DNA of 64,000 nt from Streptomyces achromogenes (GCF_030816715.1 NZ_JAUSYH010000001.1:992001-1056000), one strand, 5' to 3'; positions 8,950 to 17,689 are shown, counted from the first letter of the stretch. The notes: generated by a model not told the origin, from the sequence alone. Made by a program: numbers and translations.

Positions 8950-10136
8950 AGCGCATCGTGGTGGTCGGCGGTTCGCTGGCCGGCGTCAACGCGCTGGAGG
9001 AGATCAGGGAACGCGGCTTCTCCGGCGACCTCGTCCTCGTAGGCGCCGAGCCGCACCTTCCGTACACCAGACCGCCGCTGTCCAAGGAGTCGCTGGCCGA
9101 CGGAATCGACCATGAGCAACTGGCGTTGCGGCCCCCCGGCTGGTACACGGAGCGAGGCGTCACCCTCCGCCTCGGACATGCCGCCTCGGGCCTCGACCCC
9201 CGCGGTCGAGTCGTCGTACTGGACGACGGGACGACGATCGCGTACGACGGCCTGGTCATCGCGACCGGCTCGTCCTCGCGCAGATCCGCCCTGACGGCCG
9301 GGATCACCCGTGCCCACGAGCTCCGCGGCGTCGATGACGCCGAACGGCTGTTCCGTGCCCTGCGGAACTCCGGCCATCTCGTCGTGATCGGCGCGGGTTT
9401 CATCGGGTTGGAGGCAGCTGCCACCGCGCGAGGACTGGGGCTCGACGTGACGGTCGTGGACATCGCCGCGTCGCCGATGCACCGGGCCTTCGGCCCCGAG
9501 GTGGGCGACTGGTTCCGGCGTCGGCACGAGGAACACGGGGTCCGGATCCTGTGTGCCACGGGTGTCGCACAGATCGAGGAGCAGGGCCCCCGAACCCTGG
9601 TCCGGCTGGCCGACGGCGAGACCCTCGCAGCCGACGCCCTTCTCGTCGCCGTCGGAGCCGCACCCGCCACGTCCTGGCTGGACGGATCCGAGGTGTCGGT
9701 CGGAGACGGAATCCTCTGCGAACCGGACCTCGCGACCAGTGTCCCCGACGTCGTGGCCGCCGGGGACGTGGCCCGATGGCACAACCGGACATTCGACGAG
9801 TCGATGCGCGTCGAGCACTGGACCAACGCCGTCGAGCAGGGCCGTCACGCTGCCGCGACCCTGCTCGGCGAGCGACGCCCCTTCGAGTCCGTCCCCTTCT
9901 TCTGGACCGACCAGTTCGACGCGAAGCTGCGCTGCGTCGGCCGGCCGGGGGCAGCGGACGACGTCGAGATCCTCACCGAGAACGACACCACCCTCGTCGC
10001 GGTCTACGGCCGCCGAGGACTCCTGAGCGGCGCCGTGTGCGTCAACGCTCCACGCCAACTCGCCACGCTGCGCCAGGCGGTGGCCGCCCGCACACCCTTT
10101 GCCGAGGTGGCCGGGGCCGGCCTGGTCTCCTCCTGA
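8946..10136 (+). CDS. FAD-dependent ferredoxin reductase of the ring-hydroxylating oxygenase
   Basis: 396 residues from GTG 8946. Two Rossmann motifs: VVVGGSLAG at the N-terminus (FAD) and VIGAGFIGLEAAA near residue 150 (NAD(P)H). DVVAAGDVARW is the C-terminal FAD motif, with the reductase C-terminal domain after it (FFWTDQFDAKLRCVG). It belongs to the rubredoxin/putidaredoxin/BphA4-type reductases. It completes a three-component dioxygenase with the ferredoxin and the Rieske subunits. A decayed copy lies at 5967-6725. Confidence 0.92.
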   Translation: MKRIVVVGGSLAGVNALEEIRERGFSGDLVLVGAEPHLPYTRPPLSKESLADGIDHEQLALRPPGWYTERGVTLRLGHAASGLDPRGRVVVLDDGTTIAYDGLVIATGSSSRRSALTAGITRAHELRGVDDAERLFRALRNSGHLVVIGAGFIGLEAAATARGLGLDVTVVDIAASPMHRAFGPEVGDWFRRRHEEHGVRILCATGVAQIEEQGPRTLVRLADGETLAADALLVAVGAAPATSWLDGSEVSVGDGILCEPDLATSVPDVVAAGDVARWHNRTFDESMRVEHWTNAVEQGRHAAATLLGERRPFESVPFFWTDQFDAKLRCVGRPGAADDVEILTENDTTLVAVYGRRGLLSGAVCVNAPRQLATLRQAVAARTPFAEVAGAGLVSS

Positions 10137-10174
10137 CCCGCCCCGGCACCACGCCTCACTACCCAAGGACACAG

Positions 10175-11323
10175 ATGACCAGCACAGCCATAACCCAGAA
10201 CCGTGACGCCCTGTCGATCATCGAACTGTTCCCGCAGGACGAGGACTGGTCACTGCAGACGATGCGTCTGCTCGCGCAGGTAGCCGTAGGCGGAGCCGAC
10301 CTCTTCGAATGCGCGCGCACCGCCGCCCGCATCGGCCGCACGACGACCGACGGCGAGGTCTGGCAGCGGGAATGGAGCCGTACCGCCGAAGAGGTCGCGG
10401 CTGCCGGCGAGGCGGCTCTGGAACGCGGTGACATCACCACCGCGCAACGGTCCCTGCAGCGGTCGTGCAGTTACTACCGGCACTCGGAGTTCTTCCTTGC
10501 GTCCTCCGACCCGCGCCGAGAGCAGGCGTACAGGAAGGGGACGGCGAACTTCCAGAAGGCAGCCGAGCTCACCGACGGACTGATCGAGCGCATCCAGGTC
10601 CCCTTCGAGGGCACGACGATGGACGGCTACTTCGTCCGGCCCGACACCTCGGACACGCCCCGGCCCACGGTCCTCTTCCTCGGTGGCGCGGACTCCTGGG
10701 CCGAGGAACTCCACTTCCTGGGCGGCTCCGAGTTCCCGGCCCGCGGCATCAACGTCGTCTTGGTGGACACTCCCGGCCGCGGCAGCTCCCTGCGCTTCAA
10801 GCAGCTCTACAGCCGTCCCGACTACGAAGTCCCCGTCGCGGCCGTCCTGGACTTCCTGGAGCAGCGCCCCGACGTCGACGCCGACCGCATCGGACTCGCC
10901 GGCGTGAGCTTCGGCGGCTACTACGCTCCCCGGGCGGCTGCCTTCGAGCCGCGGGTGAAGGCGGTCGCGGCCTGGTGCGGCACGTGGAGCATCCTCACCG
11001 ACTTCTACGCGTTCTACCCGCCCCTGCAGCAGCAGCTGCAGTGGCTGACCGGGTCCAAGGACGACGCCGAGGCGCGCCGCAAGCTGGCCGCTTTCACGCT
11101 GGACGGCGTGGCCGAGAAGCTCAGCATCCCGGTCTACGTGATGCACGGCACCGACGACATCATCATGGACATCGCGGGTGCCCGGCGCTTCATCGACGCC
11201 CTCACCACGGACGACGTGACCGCCGACATCTACGACGGCGCCGGATCGCTGCACTGCAGCTACGACTACTTCTCCGTCGCGACCGCGCGCCTCGCCGACT
11301 GGTTCGTCCAGCGGCTCGGCTGA
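10175..11323 (+). CDS. Alpha/beta hydrolase resembling 2,6-dihydroxypseudooxynicotine hydrolase (C-C or ester hydrolase)
   Basis: 382 residues. The N-terminal ~140 residues are helical, with a CSYYRHSEFFL stretch. The catalytic alpha/beta domain follows: FLGGADSW, nucleophile elbow GVSFGGYYAPR, acid region MHGTDDIIMD and His in GSLHCSYD. This two-part layout is that of 2,6-dihydroxypseudooxynicotine hydrolase from nicotine degradation, which cuts a C-C bond beside a hydroxypyridine ring, and of FrsA-like esterases. Here it could hydrolyse the extradiol cleavage product or a later ketone. The same operon also encodes an aldolase, so the two may act at successive carbon-carbon cleavages. Confidence 0.8.
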   Translation: MTSTAITQNRDALSIIELFPQDEDWSLQTMRLLAQVAVGGADLFECARTAARIGRTTTDGEVWQREWSRTAEEVAAAGEAALERGDITTAQRSLQRSCSYYRHSEFFLASSDPRREQAYRKGTANFQKAAELTDGLIERIQVPFEGTTMDGYFVRPDTSDTPRPTVLFLGGADSWAEELHFLGGSEFPARGINVVLVDTPGRGSSLRFKQLYSRPDYEVPVAAVLDFLEQRPDVDADRIGLAGVSFGGYYAPRAAAFEPRVKAVAAWCGTWSILTDFYAFYPPLQQQLQWLTGSKDDAEARRKLAAFTLDGVAEKLSIPVYVMHGTDDIIMDIAGARRFIDALTTDDVTADIYDGAGSLHCSYDYFSVATARLADWFVQRLG

Positions 11324-11338
11324 GGCACGGAGAACGCC

Positions 11339-11590
11339 ATGTACTCAATCCACCGACTCCTGTGGGACATCCGCCGGCATCCCGATGTGGCGGCCCGTTA
11401 CCGATCGAGCCCCGACGAGGTTCTCGACGCCTACGGCATCACCGGGGAGTTCCGCACCTGGATGAAGGACCTCGACTTCAAGTCGATGTACGAGCACGGG
11501 GTCAACCCGTACCTGATGTTCTTCTGCGCGATCCAGCTGGAGGTCGACCGCGCCGCTTACCAGGCGCAGATCCGAGGGGAGAAGTCCTGA
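11339..11590 (+). CDS. Extradiol dioxygenase small subunit, LigA-like
   Basis: 83 residues. DIRRHPDVAARYRSSPDEVL, DAYGIT and HGVNPYLMFF match the LigA fold (small subunit of protocatechuate 4,5-dioxygenase and of CarBa-type enzymes), which caps the active site of LigB. The stop overlaps the ATG of the LigB-like gene (TGATG), as expected for a two-subunit enzyme. Confidence 0.85.
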   Translation: MYSIHRLLWDIRRHPDVAARYRSSPDEVLDAYGITGEFRTWMKDLDFKSMYEHGVNPYLMFFCAIQLEVDRAAYQAQIRGEKS

Positions 11591-12432
11591 TGAGCACGTA
11601 CGGCCGGATCGTCGGCGCCTTCGCGGCGTCTCACGCGCCCGGCATCACCGGGTGGCCGGAGCGCGCCGCGTCGGACGCCCGCGCAGCGGTGGAGCAGGCG
11701 TTCACCGAGGTACGTCATCGCATCGAGGAACTCGAACCGGACGCCGTGATCGCGGTGTCGGTCGAGCACTTCACCAACTTCCACCTCGGCAACCTGCCCG
11801 CCTTCGCGATCGCCACCGGGGATTCCTACCTCGGGCCCTCGACCCCGGAGATGGCCCGTTTCGTGAACGTCGAGCAGCACTCCTACCCGGGCGCAGCCGC
11901 CCTGGGCAGCCACCTGTACTCCTTCGCGCTCGGGGCGGAGTTCGATCCCGCCCTGGTCGAAGGGGGGCTGGAGTTCGACGAGAACTTCTGCGTCCCGCTG
12001 AAGCATCTCGACCCCGGCTCCAAATATCCGCTGGTCCCCGTGATCGTCAACGGAGTGAACCCTCCGTGGCCCACGCCGAAGCGCTGCTACGACTTCGGGC
12101 GCATGATCCGCGGTGCCGTCGAGAACCAGACCGAGGTCAAGAGGGTGGTGGTCCTCGCCACCGGTGGCCTGTCGCACTGGGTCGGACTGCCCGAGTCCGG
12201 CCACATCAACGAGGAGTTCGACCGCGACTTCATGTCCCGGCTGGAGTCGGGCGATCCGGAGCGCCTGACGGACTACACCGGCGAGGAGATCGACCGGGCC
12301 GGCAACGGCGCCCACGAGATCCGTACCTGGCTCGTCGCCGCCGGCGCGGCCGGGGTCGGCTTCGACGTGCTCGCCTACGCGCCGGTACCCGTCTGGCTCA
12401 CCGGCACCGCGGTCGCCGCAGCCCGGTTGTGA
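11590..12432 (+). CDS. Class III extradiol ring-cleavage dioxygenase, LigB-like catalytic subunit
   Basis: 280 residues. Iron ligands by family position: H15 in ASHAPG and H60 in VEHFTN, with a Glu near the C-terminus (HEIRTW); a catalytic His lies in GGLSHWVG. LigB enzymes open catechol rings beside the two hydroxyls using Fe(II) and O2. The pairing with a separate small LigA-like subunit is like CarBaBb (aminobiphenyldiol dioxygenase) and LigAB. It presumably cleaves the diol made by the Rieske enzyme and the SDR. Confidence 0.9.
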   Translation: MSTYGRIVGAFAASHAPGITGWPERAASDARAAVEQAFTEVRHRIEELEPDAVIAVSVEHFTNFHLGNLPAFAIATGDSYLGPSTPEMARFVNVEQHSYPGAAALGSHLYSFALGAEFDPALVEGGLEFDENFCVPLKHLDPGSKYPLVPVIVNGVNPPWPTPKRCYDFGRMIRGAVENQTEVKRVVVLATGGLSHWVGLPESGHINEEFDRDFMSRLESGDPERLTDYTGEEIDRAGNGAHEIRTWLVAAGAAGVGFDVLAYAPVPVWLTGTAVAAARL

Positions 12433-12499
12433 CCACCGCACAGGCCCCACAAGAAAACGCACTGTCTCCAGGAATTCAAGAATTTTAGAAGGAGTTACC
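12433..12499 (+). promoter_or_regulatory. AT-richer spacer inside the operon
   Basis: The only sizeable intercistronic gap after the ferredoxin. It holds an A/T-rich repeated segment (GGAATTCAAGAATTTT) directly before the AAGGAG ribosome site of the aldolase gene. It may be a processing site, a secondary promoter or simply a strong ribosome-site context. Confidence 0.3.
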
Positions 12500-13546
12500 G
12501 TGAGCAAGCTTCCCAAGATCACCGGTCGCGACATGCGCGGTGTGATGGCCTACCCCCCGACCCCGGCCCTGCCCGGCGCCGAGCGCGTCGACGCGGTCGA
12601 CACGGTCGACCTGGACGAGACCGAGCGCATGATCCGCAACCTGATCAACGACGGCGTCGACGCGATCGCGCTCAACGGCACCCTCGGCGAGATGGCCACC
12701 CTCACCCTGGAGGAGTGGAAGGCGTACGCGGCCTGTGTCGCGGAGACCGTCCGGAGCGTCGACGAGGACTTCCCGGTCTTCATCGGCGCTACCACGCTCA
12801 ACACCCGTGACACCGTCTCCCGGATGAAGTACCTGGCCGATCTCGGAATCACCGGCACGCTGCTCGGCCGGCCGATGTGGGGAGAGATGGTCGCCCCGGT
12901 GATGGAGCGCTTCTACCGCGACGTCGCCACCGCCGTACCCGAGCTGGCGATCGTCGTCTACGACAACACCGCGGCCTTCCGCGGCATCATCCCCCGGCGG
13001 GTGTACAAGACGCTCGTGGAGCTGCCGCAGGTGGTGGCGGTCAAGTACGCAGGCGGTGCGTCGGTCGGCTTCCGCTACCACAACGACATGGCGCACACCG
13101 GGACGAGTTTCCCTCTGATGTCCATCGAGACCGACTGGTACCCGGCCTGGGAGATGTACGGCGAGGAGCTCGTCGGCATGGCCTGGTCGTCCACGACCGC
13201 GATGGGTCCCGGCCCGGTCCTGGAACTGCGTGACGCGCTCCAGCAGGGGCGGATGGAGGACGCCCGCTGGCTCACCGAGCGGCTGCGATGGGCCCACGAA
13301 CCCTTCCTGGTGGGCCAGGACTTCATGGAGTTCGCCAAGTACAACATCCCGCTGGAGAAGATCCGGGTGAACGGCGCCGGTTACCTCAACGTCGGCAAGT
13401 GCCGCCCGCCGTACACCGAGGACCTCGTCCCGCAGGAGCACGTGACCACGACCGACGAGCATGTGAAGCGCTACCTGCAGATCCGGACCGAGATCGAGCA
13501 GCGGTTCGGCAAGCGCACCCCGAAGCAGGCTCTGAGCCAGGTGTGA
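12500..13546 (+). CDS. Hydratase-aldolase of the DHDPS/NAL superfamily (trans-o-hydroxybenzylidenepyruvate hydratase-aldolase type)
   Basis: 348 residues from GTG 12500 behind AAGGAG. DapA-type barrel: ALNGTLGEMATLT, FIGATTLNTRD, VVYDNTAAFRG and VAVKYAGG, in which K182 is the expected Schiff-base lysine. Length and motifs fit NahE/PhdJ-type hydratase-aldolases, which split a hydroxylated arylidene-pyruvate into an aromatic aldehyde plus pyruvate after extradiol cleavage of a fused ring. This points to a bicyclic substrate, in which one ring is left intact as an aldehyde. It is followed within 5 bases by the oxygenase alpha subunit. Confidence 0.88.
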   Translation: MSKLPKITGRDMRGVMAYPPTPALPGAERVDAVDTVDLDETERMIRNLINDGVDAIALNGTLGEMATLTLEEWKAYAACVAETVRSVDEDFPVFIGATTLNTRDTVSRMKYLADLGITGTLLGRPMWGEMVAPVMERFYRDVATAVPELAIVVYDNTAAFRGIIPRRVYKTLVELPQVVAVKYAGGASVGFRYHNDMAHTGTSFPLMSIETDWYPAWEMYGEELVGMAWSSTTAMGPGPVLELRDALQQGRMEDARWLTERLRWAHEPFLVGQDFMEFAKYNIPLEKIRVNGAGYLNVGKCRPPYTEDLVPQEHVTTTDEHVKRYLQIRTEIEQRFGKRTPKQALSQV

Positions 13547-13550
13547 CGGG

Positions 13551-14867
13551 ATGAACACGAAACCGGAATCCCAGTCCCTCGCCGCGTGGGTCGAGGAGAC
13601 CCGCGAGGGTATCGACAGCGGCCGGTTCCCGGTCCGCGCCTTCAACGACCAGGCCGTTTACGACCTGGAGCAGGAACGGCTGTTCTCGAAGACGTGGTGC
13701 TTCCTCGCACACGAAAGCGAGATCCCCCATCCCGGGGACTATGTGACCCGGTACATCGGGAACAACAACCTCATCGTCGCCAGGGACGAACACGGCGAGA
13801 TCCACGCCAACCTGAACATGTGCCGGCACCGCGGCAACGTGATGTGCAAGGCGGAGATGGGCAACGCCTCCCACTTCCGGTGCTCGTACCACGGCTGGAC
13901 CTACAAGAACTCCGGCGAACTGGTGGGCGTGCCCTACATGAAGGAGGGCTACGAAGGCCGGCTCAAGCGCAAGGACTGGGGTCTGGTCGGGGTCAGGGTG
14001 GACTCCTACGAGGGGCTTGTCTTCGGCTGCCTGGACCCGGAGGCGCCGCCCCTGGACGAATACCTGGGAGGGTTCCAGTTCTACCTGGACCTCTACCTCA
14101 AGCACGGGCTCGGTGGGGTCGAGGTCCACGGGCCGCCGGACCACTGGATAGCCGACACCGACTGGAAGATCTGTACCGAGAACTTCGCCGGCGACGGCTA
14201 CCACACCCCGGTGGCCCACCAATGGGGATTCCACCTCGGCTACTTCCCTTCCTCGGGCTCGACGCACAGCCAGGGCTGGGCCGTCAGCATTCCCGGAAAG
14301 GGCCACGGCATCGGTCTGGGACACGGTCCGAACTTCCCGCCTTTCGGGGGCTTCCCCGACGACCTGGTGGCGGAGATGAAGCAGTCGCTCAGCCCGGAGC
14401 AGGTGGAGGTGTTCTCCCGCACCCGGACGGCCGTCGGGTCGGTCTTCCCCAACCTCTCCTTCCTGATGCAGCCGTTCAGCCTGGAACCCGGCGAGATCGG
14501 GGTCCGATTCGTCACCATGAGGCTCTACCACCCCGTCGGCCCGGGCCGGATGGAGATGTACTCCTGGTGCCTGGTGCCCAAGAACGCCTCTCAGGAGTAC
14601 AAGAAGGAGGCTTACCGCGCCTACACCTTGGCGTTCGGCCAGGCGGGCACCTTCGAACAGGACGACTTCGAGAACTGGACGAAGGTCACCCAGGCAGCAG
14701 GGATGACGATGGTCCGCGATGTCGACTTCCCCTACATCATGGGCATGGACAGCGCGCCGGACCCGGAGTTCCCGGGCCCGGGCCACGCGGTCGTCCCCTA
14801 CGTCAACGACACCAACTTCCGGAACCTGTGGAGCCGTTGGGCGGACTACCTGGCAGGGGAGGTGTGA
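13551..14867 (+). CDS. Rieske ring-hydroxylating dioxygenase, alpha (catalytic) subunit
   Basis: 438 residues. Rieske [2Fe-2S] ligands C91, H93, C111 and H114 in MCRHRGN and CSYHGWTY. The mononuclear iron site is GDGYHTPVAH, giving D215 (bridge), H218 and H223. Overall layout is that of the naphthalene/biphenyl/nitrotoluene class of oxygenases, which add both atoms of O2 to an aromatic ring to give a cis-dihydrodiol. Immediately followed by its beta subunit (TGATG overlap). Confidence 0.93.
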   Translation: MNTKPESQSLAAWVEETREGIDSGRFPVRAFNDQAVYDLEQERLFSKTWCFLAHESEIPHPGDYVTRYIGNNNLIVARDEHGEIHANLNMCRHRGNVMCKAEMGNASHFRCSYHGWTYKNSGELVGVPYMKEGYEGRLKRKDWGLVGVRVDSYEGLVFGCLDPEAPPLDEYLGGFQFYLDLYLKHGLGGVEVHGPPDHWIADTDWKICTENFAGDGYHTPVAHQWGFHLGYFPSSGSTHSQGWAVSIPGKGHGIGLGHGPNFPPFGGFPDDLVAEMKQSLSPEQVEVFSRTRTAVGSVFPNLSFLMQPFSLEPGEIGVRFVTMRLYHPVGPGRMEMYSWCLVPKNASQEYKKEAYRAYTLAFGQAGTFEQDDFENWTKVTQAAGMTMVRDVDFPYIMGMDSAPDPEFPGPGHAVVPYVNDTNFRNLWSRWADYLAGEV

Positions 14868-15382
14868 TGGGCGAGCAACCCGTCGACCGCGACACCGCCT
14901 CCGAGATCCAGGAGTTCATGTTCCGTGAGGCGCTGGCGCTCGACGAACGCCGCTTCCGGGACTGGCTGGCGATGCTGACCGACGACATCCGCTACGAAGC
15001 GCCACTGCGAGTGATCCGGGAAGGCCTAGCAGTCTGGGATCTCTCGCCGACGTCGCGGATCTTCGACGACGACCGGCAGACCCTCGAGGTGCGGATCCAG
15101 CGGTTGGAGACCGACTTCGCGTGGGCGGAGCAACCGCCCTCCCAGACGCGGCACTTCGTCACCAACGTTCTGGCCGACCCGGGCGACAACCCGGACGAGT
15201 ACGAGGTTCGCTCCAACTGCCTCATCTACCGCAGCCGCGGCACCAGTCCGACACCGAGTCTCTACTCGCTGTCCCGCAAGGACGTCGTCCGTCGCACGGA
15301 GGACGGATGGCGACTGGCGCGCAGATGGGCGGCCTTCGACCAGGCGCTGATCAACGCGCACAACCTGTCCATCCTGATCTAG
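14867..15382 (+). CDS. Ring-hydroxylating dioxygenase, beta subunit
   Basis: 171 residues with the NTF2-like fold of oxygenase beta subunits: EIQEFMFREALALDERRF at the N-terminus, then DDIRYEAPLRV, TRHFVTNV, VRSNCLIYRSR and WRLARRW near the end. It is structural and supports the alpha3beta3 hexamer. Start ATG overlaps the alpha stop. Confidence 0.92.
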   Translation: MGEQPVDRDTASEIQEFMFREALALDERRFRDWLAMLTDDIRYEAPLRVIREGLAVWDLSPTSRIFDDDRQTLEVRIQRLETDFAWAEQPPSQTRHFVTNVLADPGDNPDEYEVRSNCLIYRSRGTSPTPSLYSLSRKDVVRRTEDGWRLARRWAAFDQALINAHNLSILI

Positions 15383-15393
15383 CGAGGCACGAC

Positions 15394-15669
15394 GTGGACG
15401 AGATCAGCAAGCAACCCACCATCGAGCGTCCGCCGGTCGGTGACGTCTCGCAGTATCCGGAGCAGTCGGCCGAGGGGCCGATCGTCATCGCGAACGAGTT
15501 CGCCGACGTCGTGATCCGCAAGGTCGAGACGCGCAACGGCATGCGGCTGGACATCTGGTCGCCTCGCCGGGGCAGCAGGATCCTTCTGGACGCGGTGGCC
15601 CTCGACTGCCTCACCTTCCAAGAGCCGGAGCTGATCTCGGAGCTGCTGGAGAGGAGGCCGGCACCGTGA
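15394..15669 (+). CDS. Small protein associated with Rieske dioxygenase operons (dihydrodiol dehydrogenase-associated)
   Basis: 91 residues from GTG 15394 behind GCGAGG. The conserved core IANEFADVVIRKVETRNG and RLDIWSP resembles small proteins often filed as 'dihydrodiol dehydrogenase' beside actinobacterial aromatic dioxygenases. It is too short to be a dehydrogenase itself and shows no nucleotide-binding motif, so the filed name is probably inherited from context. The stop overlaps the SDR start. Confidence 0.65.
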   Translation: MDEISKQPTIERPPVGDVSQYPEQSAEGPIVIANEFADVVIRKVETRNGMRLDIWSPRRGSRILLDAVALDCLTFQEPELISELLERRPAP

Positions 15670-16457
15670 GCGGGCGCCTCGCCGGGCTGAGCATGCTCGT
15701 CGCCGGTGCCGGTTCCGGCATCGGCAGGGCTGCCACCTTGGCTTACCTGCACGAGGGCGCGACGGTCACCGCGATCGAGCGGTCCGCCGAGCACGCTGCC
15801 GCACTGCGCCACGAGGGCAAGGGCTCGCCCCTGCACGTGGTCGAAGGAGACGCGACCCGTGCCGACACCCTCGCGAAAGCAGTGGAAGAGGCGGTCCTGG
15901 CCGGCGGAGGACTCCATCAGCTCACTTGCTGCGTCGGTGTGTTCGATCATTACGCCTCGCTCCGTGAGCTGCCCGTGGACAAGCTCGTCGGTGCCGCCGA
16001 GGAGACGTGGCGGCTCAATGTCCTCAGCACTCTGGTCGCGGTCGCCACGGCGTGGCCGGCGTTGCGCGACACCGGCGGTTCCGTGACCCTCACGCTCTCG
16101 GAATCGGCCTTCCGCCCTGCCGGAGGAGGTGTTCTCTACGGGAGCTCCAAGTGGGCTCTGCGCGGCGTGGTACAGCACCTCTCAGTGGATCTTGCCCCAC
16201 ATGTGCGGGTGAACGGGGTCGCACCGGGAGGTACCACGGGCACCAGGTTCTCCGGCCTGGACGCTCTCGGGCAGGGCGAGTCCACCGTCGACGCCAGGGT
16301 TGGCCGCGACGAGCGCATCAGAGCCGGCACCGCTCTCCGGGTGAAGCCGACTCCCGAGGACCACGCCGGTGCCTTTGTCTACCTGGCCGACCCGGTTGCC
16401 GCACGGATCGTCACGGGAGTCGTCATCAACAGCGACGGCGGGCACACCGAGGGCTGA
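15666..16457 (+). CDS. Short-chain dehydrogenase, probable cis-dihydrodiol dehydrogenase
   Basis: 263 residues from GTG 15666. SDR motifs: GAGSGIG (cofactor), CCVGVFDHYASL in place of the usual NAG, a Ser in TLSES, active-site YGSSK, and VNGVAPGG. The length and the VFDHYASL-type segment match the BphB/HcaB dihydrodiol dehydrogenases that re-aromatise cis-diols to catechols with NAD+. As last gene of the operon it supplies the substrate for the LigAB-type dioxygenase. Confidence 0.88.
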   Translation: MSGRLAGLSMLVAGAGSGIGRAATLAYLHEGATVTAIERSAEHAAALRHEGKGSPLHVVEGDATRADTLAKAVEEAVLAGGGLHQLTCCVGVFDHYASLRELPVDKLVGAAEETWRLNVLSTLVAVATAWPALRDTGGSVTLTLSESAFRPAGGGVLYGSSKWALRGVVQHLSVDLAPHVRVNGVAPGGTTGTRFSGLDALGQGESTVDARVGRDERIRAGTALRVKPTPEDHAGAFVYLADPVAARIVTGVVINSDGGHTEG

Positions 16458-16466
16458 CGAGGCATG

Positions 16467-16525
16467 TGTGGCTTGCGGCCGCGCCTCGTGTGCAGCGTAC
16501 GGCGAGGGTACGGCCGCGAGCCACA
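16467..16525 (+). terminator. Operon-end hairpin
   Basis: 15-base stem with one G-T pair (16467-16481 with 16511-16525), beginning ten bases after the SDR stop; loop of 29 bases. A good candidate for the end of the 12-gene transcript. Confidence 0.6.
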
Positions 16526-16659
16526 GGCACAGGGGTCATTCCTGCGTGCTTGCGGCACCGCCATGAGCCCAGCAGGGCGATTGCAAAGTTGCGGTGACCT
16601 CGTGAGTGTGCAGGTCACAGCGGGGTGACGAGGCAGGGAGGGCGCGCGACCGGACGCAA

Positions 16660-16715
16660 CGAAGCTCCGTTGTGGAGGTGACCTCGCCAAGTCGCCTGCG
16701 CCCAACGGAGCTTCG
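16660..16715. repeat. Inverted repeat, 13-base perfect arms
   Basis: CGAAGCTCCGTTG at 16660-16672 and its exact complement at 16703-16715, 30 bases apart. Could be a second terminator or the trace of a small mobile element. Confidence 0.5.
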
Positions 16716-16859
16716 ATGTGCCGTCGGTCTGCCACCATCTGTCTGGTCAAGCCGCGGAGCTTGTCTTCACCGCGCGCTGACGTCGCGGAGCCCGGGCACT
16801 CGTGCACGACTGCCCGGTCCCACGCCGGCGGGTGTGGGCCTAACACCGCGCCGGGTCCA

Positions 16860-16965
16860 GGCCCCGCGGGTAGGGTGGGACAGCCCAGTCGGCACCGTGG
16901 ACGCGGCCGTCCTGGTCGTCCCCGAGTTGGTCACCAATGGCCGAGCTTCCGCCATCGTGTGCTCT
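16860..16965 (+). pseudogene. Possible relic of an RsbW-like anti-sigma ATPase
   Basis: One short frame reads VDAAVLVVPELVTNGRAS, close to the N-box helix of Streptomyces RsbW/SpoIIAB-like kinases (normally VSELVTNA). Sequence on either side does not continue the domain. Too short for certainty. Confidence 0.35.
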
Positions 16966-17689
16966 CTGGCTCGTGATCACGGCGGGTACGACGACGCCGG
17001 CGGCGTGGTCCGATGGGCAGAGCCGGCCTGCTGAAGATCACCTTCAGCGCGGAGGGCGTTTACCGCATGGAGGGGGCTGCCGGTGCGTCGTCGCTCCCGC
17101 CGGAGGTCCGGACAGGGGGCGGAACGCGAGGCTCGGACACCGCCACATGCCGATGAGACCGAGCAACGCCGCCACGAAGTAACCGCATGGCAAGCGGCGA
17201 ACGCCGGGACGACCGGGTTGCGTTGGGTCGCGGTCCGGCGGTTCTTCGCCAAGGATGCGCTGCCGGTCGCAACCGCACCGCCGAGGGCGAGCACCGTTCC
17301 GGTGATGCCGCGACGACTCCCCCTGTGCCCACTTCGGGTCGGCACTCAGTGCGACGTCCCGCCGACGCTGTACGGGCAGCGCTCGGCGTCGGCGGGACTG
17401 GTCTCCTCCTGTCTGGGCGAAGGGCCAAGGGACAACCGGCGACTCAAGGCGCTTGCTCTACTCCAACGCAGCTCCGCCCGCCGACAGCGTGGCGACGGAC
17501 CGTGGGAACAGCGACGCCGTCGCGCTGTCCCCCTTCAGGTGTATTGGAACTGCCTACCTCGGGCGCAAGGTTTTTGATGCTGGAGGTCGCAGGAGCTCAG
17601 GCTGAGAAGAACCGATTGTCCCCGTCCGGGTGACACTGCCGGCGGTGTGGACCCCTGACAATCGTCGTCAACCCGGCCATGAGACGCGA

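Noticed and set aside
8703..10172. 489-codon frame antisense to ferredoxin and reductase
   Set aside because: Shadow of two well-identified genes; Gly/Asp-rich without motifs.
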